NCBI RefSeq assembly: GCF_025200715.1
Contig: NZ_CP104145.1
Coordinates: 62,001 to 126,000, forward strand
Reading direction: 5' to 3'
Length of the DNA stretch: 64,000 nt
Origin: Rhizobium sullae
GTDB taxonomy: Bacteria > Pseudomonadota > Alphaproteobacteria > Rhizobiales > Rhizobiaceae
The position numbers and the translations under genes are program-made. Below the pieces are notes generated by a model. It was given only the letters and a program-made list of their open reading frames with translations, ran no database searches and was not told the DNA's origin. The first letter of the stretch is position 1, and each line of letters begins with the position of its first letter. This document shows, piece by piece, positions 34,707 through 44,215 of the stretch.

Positions 34707-35459
34707 ATGACTGCTGCCCGTGAAAGGGTGATTTCCGATCTGCGCGAGCGCATCGCCTCGCTGGAGGGCGTGTCAGCCATGAAGGCTGGCTGTCTGTCCT
34801 TCGGCGTGCCGGAAATCGACTCTGTCCTGCCGGGACGTGGTCTGGCCCATGGCGCGTTGCACGAATTTGCCGGCGGCGGGTCGGGCACGGTGGATGGTGC
34901 GGCGGTGGCCCTGTGTGCGGCGGGGATAGCAGCGCGGACCAAAGGTCCGATCGTCTGGTGCCTGACGCGTCCCGATCTGTTCTTTCCTGCGCTCGCCGAG
35001 GTCGGTCTCCATCCCGACCGGGTGATCTTTGTCGAATCAGACAGGGAGGAGGACGTCCTGGCAAACATGGAGGAAGGGCTGTCCTTTGGCGGGCTCGGCG
35101 CCGTCGTCGGTGAACTCGTTCGCCTGCCGATGGTCAGCTCGCGCCGGCTGCAGTTGGCGGCTGAGCGAACAGGCACGATGGCGCTCGCCGTCCGACGCTG
35201 GCGACGGCAGACGGAGGCCAATGATTTCGGGCAGCCGACGGCGTCGACCACGCGGTGGCGGGTGAGCGTCATGCCGTCGGAGGAATTGCCAGTGCCGGGT
35301 GTCGGACGAGCCCAATGGTTGCTGGAATTGATGCGCGTGAAAGCGGGTGAATGTGCTGAGTTTCTCGTGAGGGCGTGCGATGACAAGGGTCGTCTCGATC
35401 TATCTTCCGGATCTGCCGACGGATCGCATTCGTCGCGCCGATCCGTCTATTCCGCCTGA
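34707..35459 (+). CDS. imuA: ImuA, RecA-like mutasome protein
   Basis: A 250-residue protein with the RecA/SulA-like ImuA layout: CLSFGVPEIDSVLPGRGLAH, ALHEFAGGGSGTVDGAA, IVWCLTRPDLFFPALAEVGL and LQLAAERTGTMALAVRRWRR. GAAGGGAGC lies upstream of the ATG and a LexA box 60 bp upstream. ImuA acts with ImuB and DnaE2 in SOS-induced translesion synthesis. Its last 80 bases overlap imuB, as is usual for this pair. Confidence 0.9.
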   Translation: MTAARERVISDLRERIASLEGVSAMKAGCLSFGVPEIDSVLPGRGLAHGALHEFAGGGSGTVDGAAVALCAAGIAARTKGPIVWCLTRPDLFFPALAEVGLHPDRVIFVESDREEDVLANMEEGLSFGGLGAVVGELVRLPMVSSRRLQLAAERTGTMALAVRRWRRQTEANDFGQPTASTTRWRVSVMPSEELPVPGVGRAQWLLELMRVKAGECAEFLVRACDDKGRLDLSSGSADGSHSSRRSVYSA

Positions 35460-36675
35460 ACAGGCGATCGCCGTGATCGCCAGGAGCGGCTCGAAACGCT
35501 GGGTATCGGCTGCCGACGCCGCCGCCCGAAAAGCCGGCGTGCATGTCGGCATGCCGGCGGCGAAAGCACAGGCGCTGTTCCGCGGCCTGATGCTGGTCGA
35601 TGCGGATCCTGCAATGGATGCCGCAGCACTCGAACGCATTACGCTTTGGGCGCTGACGCTCTATTCCCCGATCGTCGCAGTCGATGGGACCGACGGGATC
35701 GTCATGGACACGGAGGGTGCCGATCACCTGCAGGGCGGCGAGCTCGCCATGATGTCGAAGATCGCCAATCAGTTCCTGGCCAAAAAACTCACTCCCCGTG
35801 TCGCGATCGCCGACACCTGGGGTGCAGCACACGCCTGCGCCCGCGCCATCAGCCGCGAAACGGTCATCGTGCCTTCAGGTGAGACTGTTCGCGCCGTCGA
35901 AAAGCTACCGATATCGTTGCTGCGCCTTTCCGGGAAAGTCGTCAGCGATCTGCGCACGCTCGGTTTCCAGACAATCGGCGAATTGGCCAATACGCCGCGC
36001 GCGCCGCTGACGCTTCGTTTCGGTCCGGAGATTGGCCGGCGGCTGGACCAGATGTTCGGCCGCGTCCCTGAACCGATCGATCCGATCCGCACCGCCGAGC
36101 TCGTCGAGGTGAGCCGCGCCTTCGCCGAGCCGATCGGTGCTGCCGAAACCATCAACAAATATGTCGGCCGTCTGGTCGTGCAACTGATCGAGGAGCTGCA
36201 GAGGCGCGGCCTTGGTGTTCGGCGCGCCGACCTGATCGTCGAAAAGGTTGACGGTACGCGGCAGGCAATCCGCGCCGGCACGGTGAAGCCAGTGCGCGAT
36301 GTTGCGTGGCTGACGAAATTGTTTCGCGATCGAACGGAGAAGATCGAGCCCGGCTTCGGGATCGAGAAGCTCACTCTGGTTGCGGTGATGGCTGAGCCGC
36401 TGGAGGAGCGCCAGAAATCCTCCTCGCTGGTCGAGGACGAGATAAAGGACGTCACACCGCTGATCGATATCTACGGCAACCGCGGCCAGCGTGTGTATCG
36501 GGTGGCACCGGTTGCCTCCGATGTGCCCGAGCGCTCCGTCCAGCGCATCAGTCCTGCTGCCGATCCGGTCGAGGTCACCTGGGTCAGCCATTGGCGCCGG
36601 CCGGTCCGGCTGCTGGCCCGTCCCGAGTTGATCGAGGCAATTGCCTTGCTGCCGGACCGGCCGCCGAAGCCCCGG
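35380..36675 (+). pseudogene. imuB: ImuB (Y-family polymerase-like), C-terminus replaced by an IS630 relic
   Basis: From ATG 35380 about 432 codons encode ImuB: MTRVVSIYLPDLPTDRIRRA, the fingers/palm-like part (AGVHVGMPAAKAQAL), helix-hairpin-helix region TLGFQTIGELANTPRAPLTL and the little-finger part up to RRPVRLLARPELIEAIALLPDRPP. There the sequence switches without a stop into an IS630 transposase, giving a chimeric frame to 37338. The lost ~90 residues carry ImuB's C-terminal partner-binding region, so mutasome function is doubtful. No dnaE2 follows. Confidence 0.85.
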
Positions 36676-37352
36676 CAGAAGAAGATGTGGTGCATCGCCA
36701 AAATCGATGGCGAATATATTGCCCGGATGGAGGATCTCCTCGATCTTTACGCCGAGCCGAGTGATCCTAAGCGGCCAGTCGTCTGCTTCGATGAAAGTCC
36801 GATCCAGCTCATCGGCGAGGTGCGCGTGCCTATCGTCCAGAAACCGGGGAAGCGATACCGCTACGACTCCGAATACAAGCGCAATGGCATGGCCAATCTC
36901 TTCATTATGGTAGACGCCAATAGGTCATGGCGCAAGGTCAAGGTCACAGATCGGCGCGCCAACGAGGACTTCGCCGTCTGCATGCGCGACCTCGTCGACC
37001 TCGATTATCCCGACGCCAACCGGGTCCGTGTCGTGACGGATAACCTAGCCGAGGCGCGTCGATCTTGCGACGTCTGGAATTCCACTACACGCCCCGCCAA
37101 GCGAGGTGGCTCAATATGGCCGAGATCGAGATCGGCGTCATGCGCCGACAGTGTCTTGACCGCCGCATCGACAACCGCGACTTGCCCAAATCCGAGTTTG
37201 ACGCCTGGGAGCGGCGTCGAACCGAAAGTGGCGCTCAAATCCGATGGATGTCCTCGACAGACCAAGCCCGCGAAAAGATGGCAAGTCTTATCCAATACCT
37301 TTGTTCAACGACTCATAATCTCTGGGACGTCACACTAGCGGCGCACGCATGA
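36676..37352 (+). pseudogene. IS630-family transposase remnant fused to imuB
   Basis: The frame reads KKMWCIAKIDGEYIARMEDL, VVCFDESPIQLIGE (first Asp), KVKVTDRRANEDFAVCM and VRVVTDNL (second Asp). About 13 codons are then missing and one base is lost near 37064. The end continues in another frame as LEFHYTPRQARWLNMAEIEIG (Glu) to the stop at 37350. The N-terminal third of the transposase is absent. Inactive relic. Confidence 0.8.
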
Positions 37353-37512
37353 GACCTTCGGGAGGGCGTAGCCCGAGCGGCGGCCTCATGTGTGCGCGGC
37401 GATTTTCTGAAGAGGTGAAATTACTTTGCCCATGTAGGCCTCCTGCCTCAATTTAGGGGAGAAGGCGTCTACAAATCTAGGGGCTATTCATACATCGATT
37501 GTCTCACCGTCC

Positions 37513-37773
37513 TTACATGGAGACGACTGCAAGGCTCTGAGGCGATGTTTCGAGCGACTTGAGCTTTGCTCTCGCCGCCTCAATCATGTTCTGATATACA
37601 TCAGCAAGTGACTGATACTGAACAGGATCCAGCCTGTTATTTTCGAGCTGGCTCAGCAAATCCTCGCTCTTCTGAACGAAGGCCGTAATCTGGTCTTCAT
37701 AGAGCTTCGTAATCATAATTGACGCCTGCTGTGAAGCTTCCTGCTCGGAGAAATGCACTTCAAAAGTGTACAT
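37513..37773 (-). CDS. Hypothetical 86-residue helical protein
   Basis: MYTFEVHFSEQEASQQASIM, then a long helical stretch KLYEDQITAFVQKSEDLLSQ and YQSLADVYQNMIEAARAKLK. Codon usage and amphipathic pattern look like coding sequence but only a weak ribosome site precedes ATG 37773; the internal ATG (MITKLYE) is an alternative start. The family is not recognised. It lies between the IS630 relic and an IS5 element. Confidence 0.4.
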   Translation of the reverse strand: MYTFEVHFSEQEASQQASIMITKLYEDQITAFVQKSEDLLSQLENNRLDPVQYQSLADVYQNMIEAARAKLKSLETSPQSLAVVSM

Positions 37774-37888
37774 GTACTCGCTTATCGAATCGCTATTGAA
37801 AAATTCGGTCGATTTGAACGAGTCTGCCGAAATCGCTGCGAATAGCCGGAAACCGTTGCCGAGCGGCTCGGTTTTTAGTTCGGTATTG

Positions 37889-38812
37889 TAAGAGTCCGTT
37901 CAAGAAAGCGGATATCGAGCGAGCCTTCTTGTCATTAGCTTGATCATAGCGGTCTGAATGAAGGCGAGGCTTGTGCCAGAGAAGCGCTCGAAATCCTTTG
38001 CCATTCGGCGGTTTATGCCGAGCCACGCCAACGTCCGCTCGACGATCCATCGCTTCGGGAGCACCTGAAAGCCGGCCTGATTGCGTTTGACGATTTCCAT
38101 CGATCGCGGACTGGCCTCTTCGACTGTCGGGCCCTGATACCCGCCATCGCCGCAAATTTTCTCGATGAATGGAAAGCGGTTGACGAGCCTGTCGAAAACA
38201 AGTGCTGCTCCATCACGATCCTGAATACCTGCCGAATGAACCTCCGCTTTCAGAAGCATGCCCAGGGTATCAACCAGAATGTGCCGCTTGCGGCCCTTGA
38301 TCTTCTTGCCTGCGTCGTATCCGATATCGAGACGGGCATCTGGGCCGGTCTTCACCGATTGGCTATCGATGATGGCAAATGACGGCTGTTCTTCGCGCCC
38401 CTCAAGCCGCCGCGTCCGGCAGTAGAGCGCGTCATGGATACGACGCCACGTCCCGTCCCGGCAGAACCGCTTGAAATAATGATAGACCGTGCTCTTCGGT
38501 GGAAAATCATGCGGCAGCAATGCCCATTGGCAGCCTGACTGCAGCAGATAGAAAATCGCGTCCATCACCGCCCGAAGCGACGTCTTGCGTCGGCGGCCCA
38601 GTCGAGGCTGCCTTGGCATAAAGGGTTCGATCAGGCCCCACTCACGGTCAGTCAGATCGCTTGCGTAGCGCATGCGGCTTCTGTCATGATGACGCCGGGT
38701 GAAGGGTGTCCAGGCCATTCGATCTCTCCGTATTTGTCGCAAAATACAAAGAATCTGATTGCCGCCCTTCACTCAACCCCACGACCGCCAGCCATTCTTG
38801 AACAGACACTTA
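37889..38812. mobile_element. IS5-family element, complete
   Basis: Terminal inverted repeats: TAAGAGTCCGTTCAAGAA at 37889 and, inward from 38812, TAAGTGTCTGTTCAAGAA. The TA at each end may be the target duplication expected for this IS5 subgroup. The single transposase gene fills the element and its stop codon lies within the left repeat. Confidence 0.75.
37900..38718 (-). CDS. IS5-family transposase
   Basis: A 272-residue transposase. ATG 38718 is preceded by GGAGAG and is preferred over the upstream start at 38772. It has the DUF4096-type N-terminus LTDREWGLIEPFMPRQPRLG, RAVMDAIFYLLQSGCQWALL, the DDE residues in AIIDSQSVKTG, CGDGGYQG and RWIVERTLAWLGINRRMAKD. No internal stop; probably active. 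Confidence 0.9.
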   Translation of the reverse strand: MAWTPFTRRHHDRSRMRYASDLTDREWGLIEPFMPRQPRLGRRRKTSLRAVMDAIFYLLQSGCQWALLPHDFPPKSTVYHYFKRFCRDGTWRRIHDALYCRTRRLEGREEQPSFAIIDSQSVKTGPDARLDIGYDAGKKIKGRKRHILVDTLGMLLKAEVHSAGIQDRDGAALVFDRLVNRFPFIEKICGDGGYQGPTVEEASPRSMEIVKRNQAGFQVLPKRWIVERTLAWLGINRRMAKDFERFSGTSLAFIQTAMIKLMTRRLARYPLS

Positions 38813-38905
38813 GGCTTGCTCGCTAGCGGGAGGTGGTGAAGGGCATGTGTCGGAAAGACGGTCTAGCAGGCTGCTGAAAAACGCTCTGGCTTTTGGGTTG
38901 AACCG

Positions 38906-39080
38906 GTGATTCCCTGGGGTCGCAACAACGACGAGTTGCTCAACGAAAGCCTGTTTTTCGGCCTCGATCATGCCCGAAGCGCGCCATTGCTGAATGGACG
39001 GACGATTACAACCGTTTCCGGCCGCACTCATCGCTCGGATACCAAAACCCCGCGCACTTGCCGGGACCATCGCCGCAACG
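38906..39080 (+). pseudogene. IS3-family OrfB C-terminal remnant
   Basis: With one two-base correction near 38980 the plus strand reads NDELLNESLFFGLDHARSAI, AEWTDDYNRFRPHSSLGYQ and P-A-H-L, the DDE end of an IS3-family (IS407-like) OrfB where RPHSSLGYQTP is highly conserved. The remainder of the element is absent. Confidence 0.65.
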
Positions 39081-39104
39081 ACTTCGGGCCGATTAAGCAC
39101 ACAA

Positions 39105-39557
39105 CGGTTTCGATCTCTGAGGATGAGGAAAGCGGTGAGATCCGCGAAACCCATCGCCGGTCCAATCTCAAGCCGTTCTTGGACGACCCGGATTGCTGGC
39201 TGGTGGCTTCGATCGAGGACTACGACCTCGAAACGGATAAGGCAAAGCCCGGTCCGATCTTCACCGAGCGGGTCATCTCTCCTCCGGCACCACCCGTCAT
39301 CACCAGTGCTGGCGATGCGCTGGCTGTCGTCCTCAGCAAACGCCGCCGCGTCGATCCCGAGCATACTGCCGAGTTGCTGCATCGCGACCCCGACGCTGTG
39401 ATCGACGAACTCGGTGACGCCATCTTCCGCGATCTCGCTGATGGCTCCTGGCAGACATCTGACGCCTATTGCTCAGGCCCGGTCCGCACGAAGCTCATGG
39501 GTCGCCGAAGCGGCGGCGGCGCTCGATCCAGTATGCGAGCGCGGTGCATTGCACAAT
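39105..39557 (+). pseudogene. Fragment of a very large plasmid helicase/methyltransferase-type protein
   Basis: The frame holds LVASIEDYDLETDKAKPGPI, FTERVISPPAPPVITSAGDA and LLHRDPDAVIDELGDAIFRD, then LADGSWQTSDAYCSGPVR. I recognise this as the middle of the ~1,600-residue SNF2/strawberry-notch-like helicase with N6-methyltransferase parts found on rhizobial plasmids. Near 39497 the frame slips; the expected continuation VAEAAAALDPVCERGALH is in the next frame. Only about 10 percent of the gene remains. Identification is from memory of the family. Confidence 0.5.
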
Positions 39558-39676
39558 AAATGTCTTCCATCTGATCAAAATTCATCATAGCGCACACAGC
39601 TGATGCACATCGCGGTCTCCTCCCAGTGCCGCCGCAACAGCTGTTCCCCTCTGGAGGTTTTTAACCTTCACACTTC

Positions 39677-39709
39677 ATGGGCCTTGGTTTTCCGACGGCC
39701 CATTTTTTT
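39677..39709 (+). terminator. Rho-independent terminator-like hairpin
   Basis: ATGGGCC (39677-39683) pairs with GGCCCAT (39697-39703) around a 13-base loop and is followed by a run of seven T. It lies in the 463-bp stretch 39558-40020, which is otherwise without a recognised gene, between the helicase fragment and the ParB-like pseudogene. Confidence 0.5.
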
Positions 39710-40020
39710 GTTCCCTCGCAACCAGGTTGCGAACTCTGTAGCAGAGCGCTTATCAGAAGAAGTTGGGAAAGGGGAAAGGGAAGGAAAACCGGTCGCAGAT
39801 CGGTCCTCCCGCCGCCGCTATCGCTCAACCGCCGCCTCCGCATCCCGGCCACTCGTCCTTAGCAGGGCTGTAAGCCCCGCTTGTCCTTCGCTGCAGGGCT
39901 GCTCGACCGCAGTTGCGCCGGACGGGCCGCTTTGGGTCCGGGAGATGTCTTCAGGAAAAGATGAAGACAGGAAGGACCGGCAGAGTGCCAGGTCCGCATC
40001 CTCGGAAAGGAACACTCCCA

Positions 40021-41640
40021 TGCAACTCATGAAGGTCGATCCGCGTGCGCGCTGAAGGACAATCCCGACAACACCCGCCAGTCAAAGTCGACGCCCCAGG
40101 CCGACGCGCTGCTGCTTGCGGCCATCCAGGCCGTCGGCATCATCCAGCCGCCCGTCATTTTCGCCGAAGCCGGTGGGCTATGTCATCGAAGCCGGTCACC
40201 GGCGCACCCGCATGGCGATCGCCGCCGGCATCGAGGAAATCGATGTTATCGTCGTCGAGGCTGCCAACGACAATGGCGCGATGCGTTCGATGATCGAAAA
40301 CATCGCGCGCGAGCCGCTTAACCCGGTCGATCAATGGCGCGGCATCGAGCGCCTCGTCGCCCTCGGCTGGACAGAGGGGGCGATTGCGATCGCTTTGGCA
40401 TTGCCGGTGCGGCAAATCCGCAAGCTTCGCCTGCTCGTCAATGTGCTGCCGGCGATGCTCGACCACATGGCCAAGGGCGACATGCCGAACGAACAGCAGC
40501 TTCGCACGATTTCCGCGGCGTCGCTCGACGAGCAGAAGGAAGTCTGGAAGGCCCACAAGCCGAAGAAGGGTGACACAGCATCCTGGTGGGCGATCGCCAA
40601 CGGTCTCACCAAGACACGCATGTTCGCGCGTGATGCGAGTTTCGGCGACGATCTCCGCCGGGCCTACGGCATCGAGTGGGCGAAAGACCTCTTCGGACCG
40701 GCTGACGAGGATACCCGCTACACCACCAACGTCGAAGCATTCCTCGGTGCGCAGCCTTCCCAAGAAGGGCGCCATCGTCGAAGTCAGCAATTTCGGACAG
40801 CCGCAATTGCCGCCGAAGGCGGAGCGCGTCTACGGCAAGCCCGGCAAGGGCGATTGCACCGCCATGTATCTCGACAGTGACGGCAAGGTGCAGACTGCTC
40901 ACTTCCGGATGCCGGAGGCCAGACAAGTCAAGGGCAGGGCCGATCCAACCGCGCTCGGCGGCGAGGACAGAAACGAGGGTATCGATGTTGCAGCCAAGAC
41001 CCGGCCGGACGTGACTCAAAACGGCCTCAAAATGATCGGCGATCAGACGCTCTGCACGAGGCATTGGCACGAGCGCCGATCGAGGACATACCCTCATGGC
41101 GCTGCTCGTCCTCGCATTCGCCGGGCAGAACGTCTCGGCCGTTTCCGGCTCCGAAACCTCCAACCATCTCTACGGCTCCAGGCGTTTCGCCCGGCACGCC
41201 GTCCGGCTGATCGGTGAAAGCGGCAAGCTGGAGTTCGCCACGGATACGCTTCGTGTCGTGGCCAGGTTGACCCTGATCGACGCCCTGTCGGCGCGCACCA
41301 ATCGTTCGGACAGCGGCGTCGTTGCCCGCATTGCCTGCGATGCCATCGGCGCCGACACCTATCTTCCGAACATGGGCGCGGAGGAGTTCCTCGCGTGCCT
41401 CTCCCGCCCGGCGCTGTAAGCGTCCTGCGGCGGCACGAGTGTCGCCACCCGCCCGCCGTCAGGGACGCCCGGGCTGCCCTTGTCGAGCACTTCAAGGAAG
41501 AACGCTTCGTGCATCCGGCAGCCCTCTTCGCACCTGATGACGCCAAGCTGGGCCGAGTGCCTGGTCCAGAATATGGAGCATGGCGGCGAGGACGACGAAG
41601 CCCCCCACCGACATGGGGGATCGTTCCTCCCGGCTGAAGA
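40021..41640 (+). pseudogene. ParB/RepB-like nuclease-domain plasmid protein, multiply frameshifted
   Basis: Starting MQLMKVDPRA at 40021 and following several frame changes (about 40050, 40170, 40750, 41070, 41410), one can read a ParB-type protein. It gives DNPDNTRQSKSTPQADALLL, the ParB motif GHRRTRMAIAAGIEEI, MIENIAREPLNPVDQWRGIE, then NFGQPQLPPKAERVYGKPGK, TRPDVTQNGLKMIGD, LIGESGKLEFATDTLRVVAR and PNMGAEEFLACLSRP. This ~600-residue protein accompanies the large helicase gene on rhizobial plasmids. It is beyond repair here. Confidence 0.7.
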
Positions 41641-41885
41641 CCAGTCTACACCGGACCGCGGAGCGGATCGTCGAGCTAGCTGCGCCCTCGCTGAGAGAAT
41701 GAGCCGATGTAAGGCCTGCGCGATTGAGCCGGCATTGTTGAACCTTGACATGCCATAGAGATACCATTACAAATGCAGCGTGACGGTTTTATTCCGTTAA
41801 ATGATGAATATCTCGTCAGGACGGATTATATGTATTTTCCGCCGAGACGTGGACATTGGCACTCTCCCAAGAGGAAACTACCGCG

Positions 41886-42029
41886 ATGGCCGCACGTAAA
41901 CACAGAAACCACTTCAGAAGACGCGATCACCAGCGTCTGTTGTCCAACCGTTGGAACGAGCGGCGCCTTTCGGTATCGGAGCAACTCGAGCTGCTATTTG
42001 GCAGGAAGGGCTCATTCCTCGAGCACTAA
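41886..42029 (+). CDS. Possible 47-residue basic small protein
   Basis: ATG 41886 is preceded by AGAGGAAA and opens a 47-codon frame: MAARKHRNHFRRRDHQRLL, then SNRWNERRLSVSEQLELLF and a C-terminal GRKGSFLEH before TAA. The strongly basic, helix-forming composition and ribosome site favour a real gene, about 145 bp before the carrier-protein gene. No family is recognised. The stretch from 41640 to 41885 holds nothing else. Confidence 0.4.
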   Translation: MAARKHRNHFRRRDHQRLLSNRWNERRLSVSEQLELLFGRKGSFLEH

Positions 42030-42173
42030 GCGGCCCATAAAATACTGTGGAGCATAATACATGGCCTCTAATTCAACTAGGTGCTCTCAAGCCTCGTCGA
42101 TGAAAGTGCAGGACTCGCTGCGCGGCAATCCGCTTTCCAACTTCCAGCTCGATCAGAACCTTGGAGTGATGAG

Positions 42174-42425
42174 ATGAATAAGGTAATCCGCGACCTCGTA
42201 GCCAAATTCGGCAAGCTACTTGTGTCAGTCGACCAGGTTGCCGACGACGCCGATCTTTATGCGGCAGGTTTGACGTCCTTTGCATCTGTGCAGTTGATGC
42301 TTGGCCTCGAAGAGGCCTTCGACATCGAATTTCCCGACAATCTCCTGAACCGCAAATCCTTCGCGAGCATCTCGGCGATCGCCAGGACCGTCGATCTCAT
42401 CCGGGACGGCCGGAAGGTCGCCTGA
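42174..42425 (+). CDS. Acyl/aminoacyl carrier protein
   Basis: An 83-residue carrier protein. ATG 42174 follows TTGGAGTG. The phosphopantetheine-attachment serine is in AGLTSFASVQLMLGLEEAF (a D-S-L-like motif with T-S), followed by FDIEFPDNLLNRKSFASISA. Its stop overlaps the next start (TGATG). In rhizobia and agrobacteria a carrier protein of this type is encoded with an amino acid:[carrier protein] ligase, an acyl-CoA dehydrogenase-like protein and a DUF1839 protein. Here the ligase is absent, so the carrier may be orphaned. Confidence 0.82.
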   Translation: MNKVIRDLVAKFGKLLVSVDQVADDADLYAAGLTSFASVQLMLGLEEAFDIEFPDNLLNRKSFASISAIARTVDLIRDGRKVA

Positions 42426-42790
42426 TGAATTTCCCCGTCACGATCATGCAGGACGGTCTTGTCACAAGGGTGGCCCGTGTCGCCGAAATTGCGGCGAAAC
42501 ACGCGGATACCGTTGATGCCGAGGCCCGCTTCCCTCGGGAAGCCGTCGATGCGATGAAGGCCGAAAGGCTGCTCGGCATCCAGGTACCCCGACATTTCGG
42601 CGGCGAATCCGCCTCGATCACCGAGATCGCCGAATTGTGCTCGATGCTCGGCCAGGCCTGCGCCGCAAGCGCCATGGTCTTCGCCATGCACCACATCAAG
42701 CTGTCTAGCCTCGTTGAACACGGCGCCGACAGCGAATGGCATCGCGGTTTCATGCGTCGCATCGGCCGCAGTGGCATCGCCCTTGCCCTC
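42425..42790 (+). pseudogene. Acyl-CoA dehydrogenase-like protein, N-terminal third only
   Basis: MNFPVTIMQDGLVTRVARVA onward is the N-terminal helical domain of an acyl-CoA dehydrogenase: LLGIQVPRHFGGESASITEI, LGQACAASAMVFAMHH. Homology breaks after RIGRSGIALA near 42790, just before the FAD-binding beta domain. The open frame continues to 43303 only as out-of-frame DUF1839 sequence. A deletion has removed the rest. Confidence 0.72.
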
Positions 42791-42884
42791 TTCCATCATC
42801 AGGGGGCTCGATGTGAAGCAATGGCCGGCCAGCGTCCGGAAAGCGCTGTGGGGCTGAGCAAATCGATGACATGCGCCGGAGGCG

Positions 42885-43300
42885 ATGCTGGGTTTTACCC
42901 TGACGCAGGATTTCGAGGGCGACCAGTTCACCTTCTTCAAGGTGCCGCTCGAGGATCTCGAAGCGCTCTACGGCATTCGTGCGACCGAGCTTGCCATCTA
43001 CGACCGCGTCGAACGCCATGTCGAGGTTCAGATCGCGCGGGCCTGTCTCTGCCTGATCGAAATGGATTCCTTCTACATGCCGGATACGCGCGGTACCGCC
43101 TACCGGCAGGAGCACGGCAAGACGACAGTTGCGATCAACCGACTGGACGTTGCGGCCAAGCGCGTCGATTATTTCCACAAGGCCGGTTATTTCCGGCTCG
43201 AAGGCGAGGATTTCGACGGGCTGTTCCAGCTGCAGCTGACGGAAAACGATCCGCCGTTCCTGCCCTACACCGAATTTGCACGATTCCCGGAAAGACCGGC
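42885..43300 (+). pseudogene. DUF1839-family protein, internal fragment
   Basis: From about 42880 the frame reads MLGFTLTQDFEGDQFTFFKV, LEDLEALYGIRATELAIYDR, then EMDSFYMPDTRGTAYRQEHG, KTTVAINRLDVAAKRVDYFH and YFRLEGEDFDGLFQL. These are hallmarks of DUF1839. The N-terminal ~45 residues and the C-terminal half after TEFARF are missing; the frame runs on into unrelated sequence. Between 43300 and 43545 another coding-like patch (HLQWFQLPYDLAKLPI, then THELTIARDVLT) is visible but not identifiable. Confidence 0.65.
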
Positions 43301-43544
43301 TGATGAAACGCATCTGCGTTCGACCGCGCGGCGGCTTTCAGATAGAGTTCGCTCAGCAAACATTTGCAATGGTTTCAACTGCCTTACGATCTGGCCAAAT
43401 TGCCCATCTCACCCCTCATGGAACCGGCGTTTCGGGCTGGCACCGAACTGGTGCATCTCGAAGACCTCGTCCTCCACGACGCCATCCGCATCCCAACCCA
43501 CGAACTCACCATCGCACGCGACGTTCTGACAACCCGTCAGCGCG

Positions 43545-44063
43545 TCGCGTCGGAGGGATCACCTTCCACTGACGCGGGATGACCTCCAGGGTCTCGGTGA
43601 TGTCTTCGCCCAGCTTCGACAGCTTGCCCGAACCGCAACAAGGGCAGCTCGCCGGGGCCGCGATAACGACACGCTCGCGCGGCAGATGTTCAGGGAATGG
43701 TTTGCGTGATGGACGCTTGCGCTCGAAAGCCCTGACCGTCGAGGCTTTGGCCGCAACCTCTGCCGCCAGTTCGTCTTCGCCGGCGTCAGCCTCCAGCTCC
43801 TCGAGCTGCAGTTCCATCTGTTCGAGGAGTCGCGCCTTGCGTTCTGACCGGCTGCCGTAAAGCTCGCGGCGAACCTTCTCGATCTCCAGCTTCAACCGCG
43901 CGATCAGCGCTTCGGAATGCGACACGAGCGCCTTTGCGCTGGCAGCTTGCGCCTTGGCGGTCGCTGCTTCTGCCTCGGCAGTGATACGCCGCGCACGCTC
44001 CTCGGCGAGCAGTGCAAACGCACTGGCAAGGTCGTCCGGAAGCTCATCAGTCGCGTCGCTCAT
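43545..44063 (-). pseudogene. IS66-family TnpC transposase, N-terminal fragment
   Basis: MSDATDELPDDLASAFALLA, then a coiled-coil LIARLKLEIEKVRRELYGSR, EDELAAEVAAKASTVRAFER and the zinc-finger-like VVIAAPASCPCCGSGKLSKL with ITETLEVIPRQWKVI. This is the first third of IS66 TnpC. It is broken at about 43550, before the DDE domain. Confidence 0.8.
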
Positions 44064-44108
44064 GGCAGGATGGAATCATATTCGAGTCCACCATTCCAGT
44101 GCTTTTGC

Positions 44109-44215
44109 TCATCCTGCCGATGTCGGCCGCCAGGTCTTTTGCGGCATCCGCCAGTCTATGCCTTCGAGCAGATAACCGAGCTGCGCCGGCGTGATCGACT
44201 CGTAAATGACGAGGT
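44109..44215 (-). pseudogene. IS66-family TnpB, C-terminal fragment
   Basis: The minus strand gives ITPAQLGYLLEGIDWRMPQK and TWRPTSAG then a stop at 44109, the standard C-terminus of IS66 TnpB (L-G-Y-L-L-x-G-I-D-W-R). It precedes tnpC at the usual distance. The N-terminal part is replaced by unrelated sequence. Confidence 0.7.
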
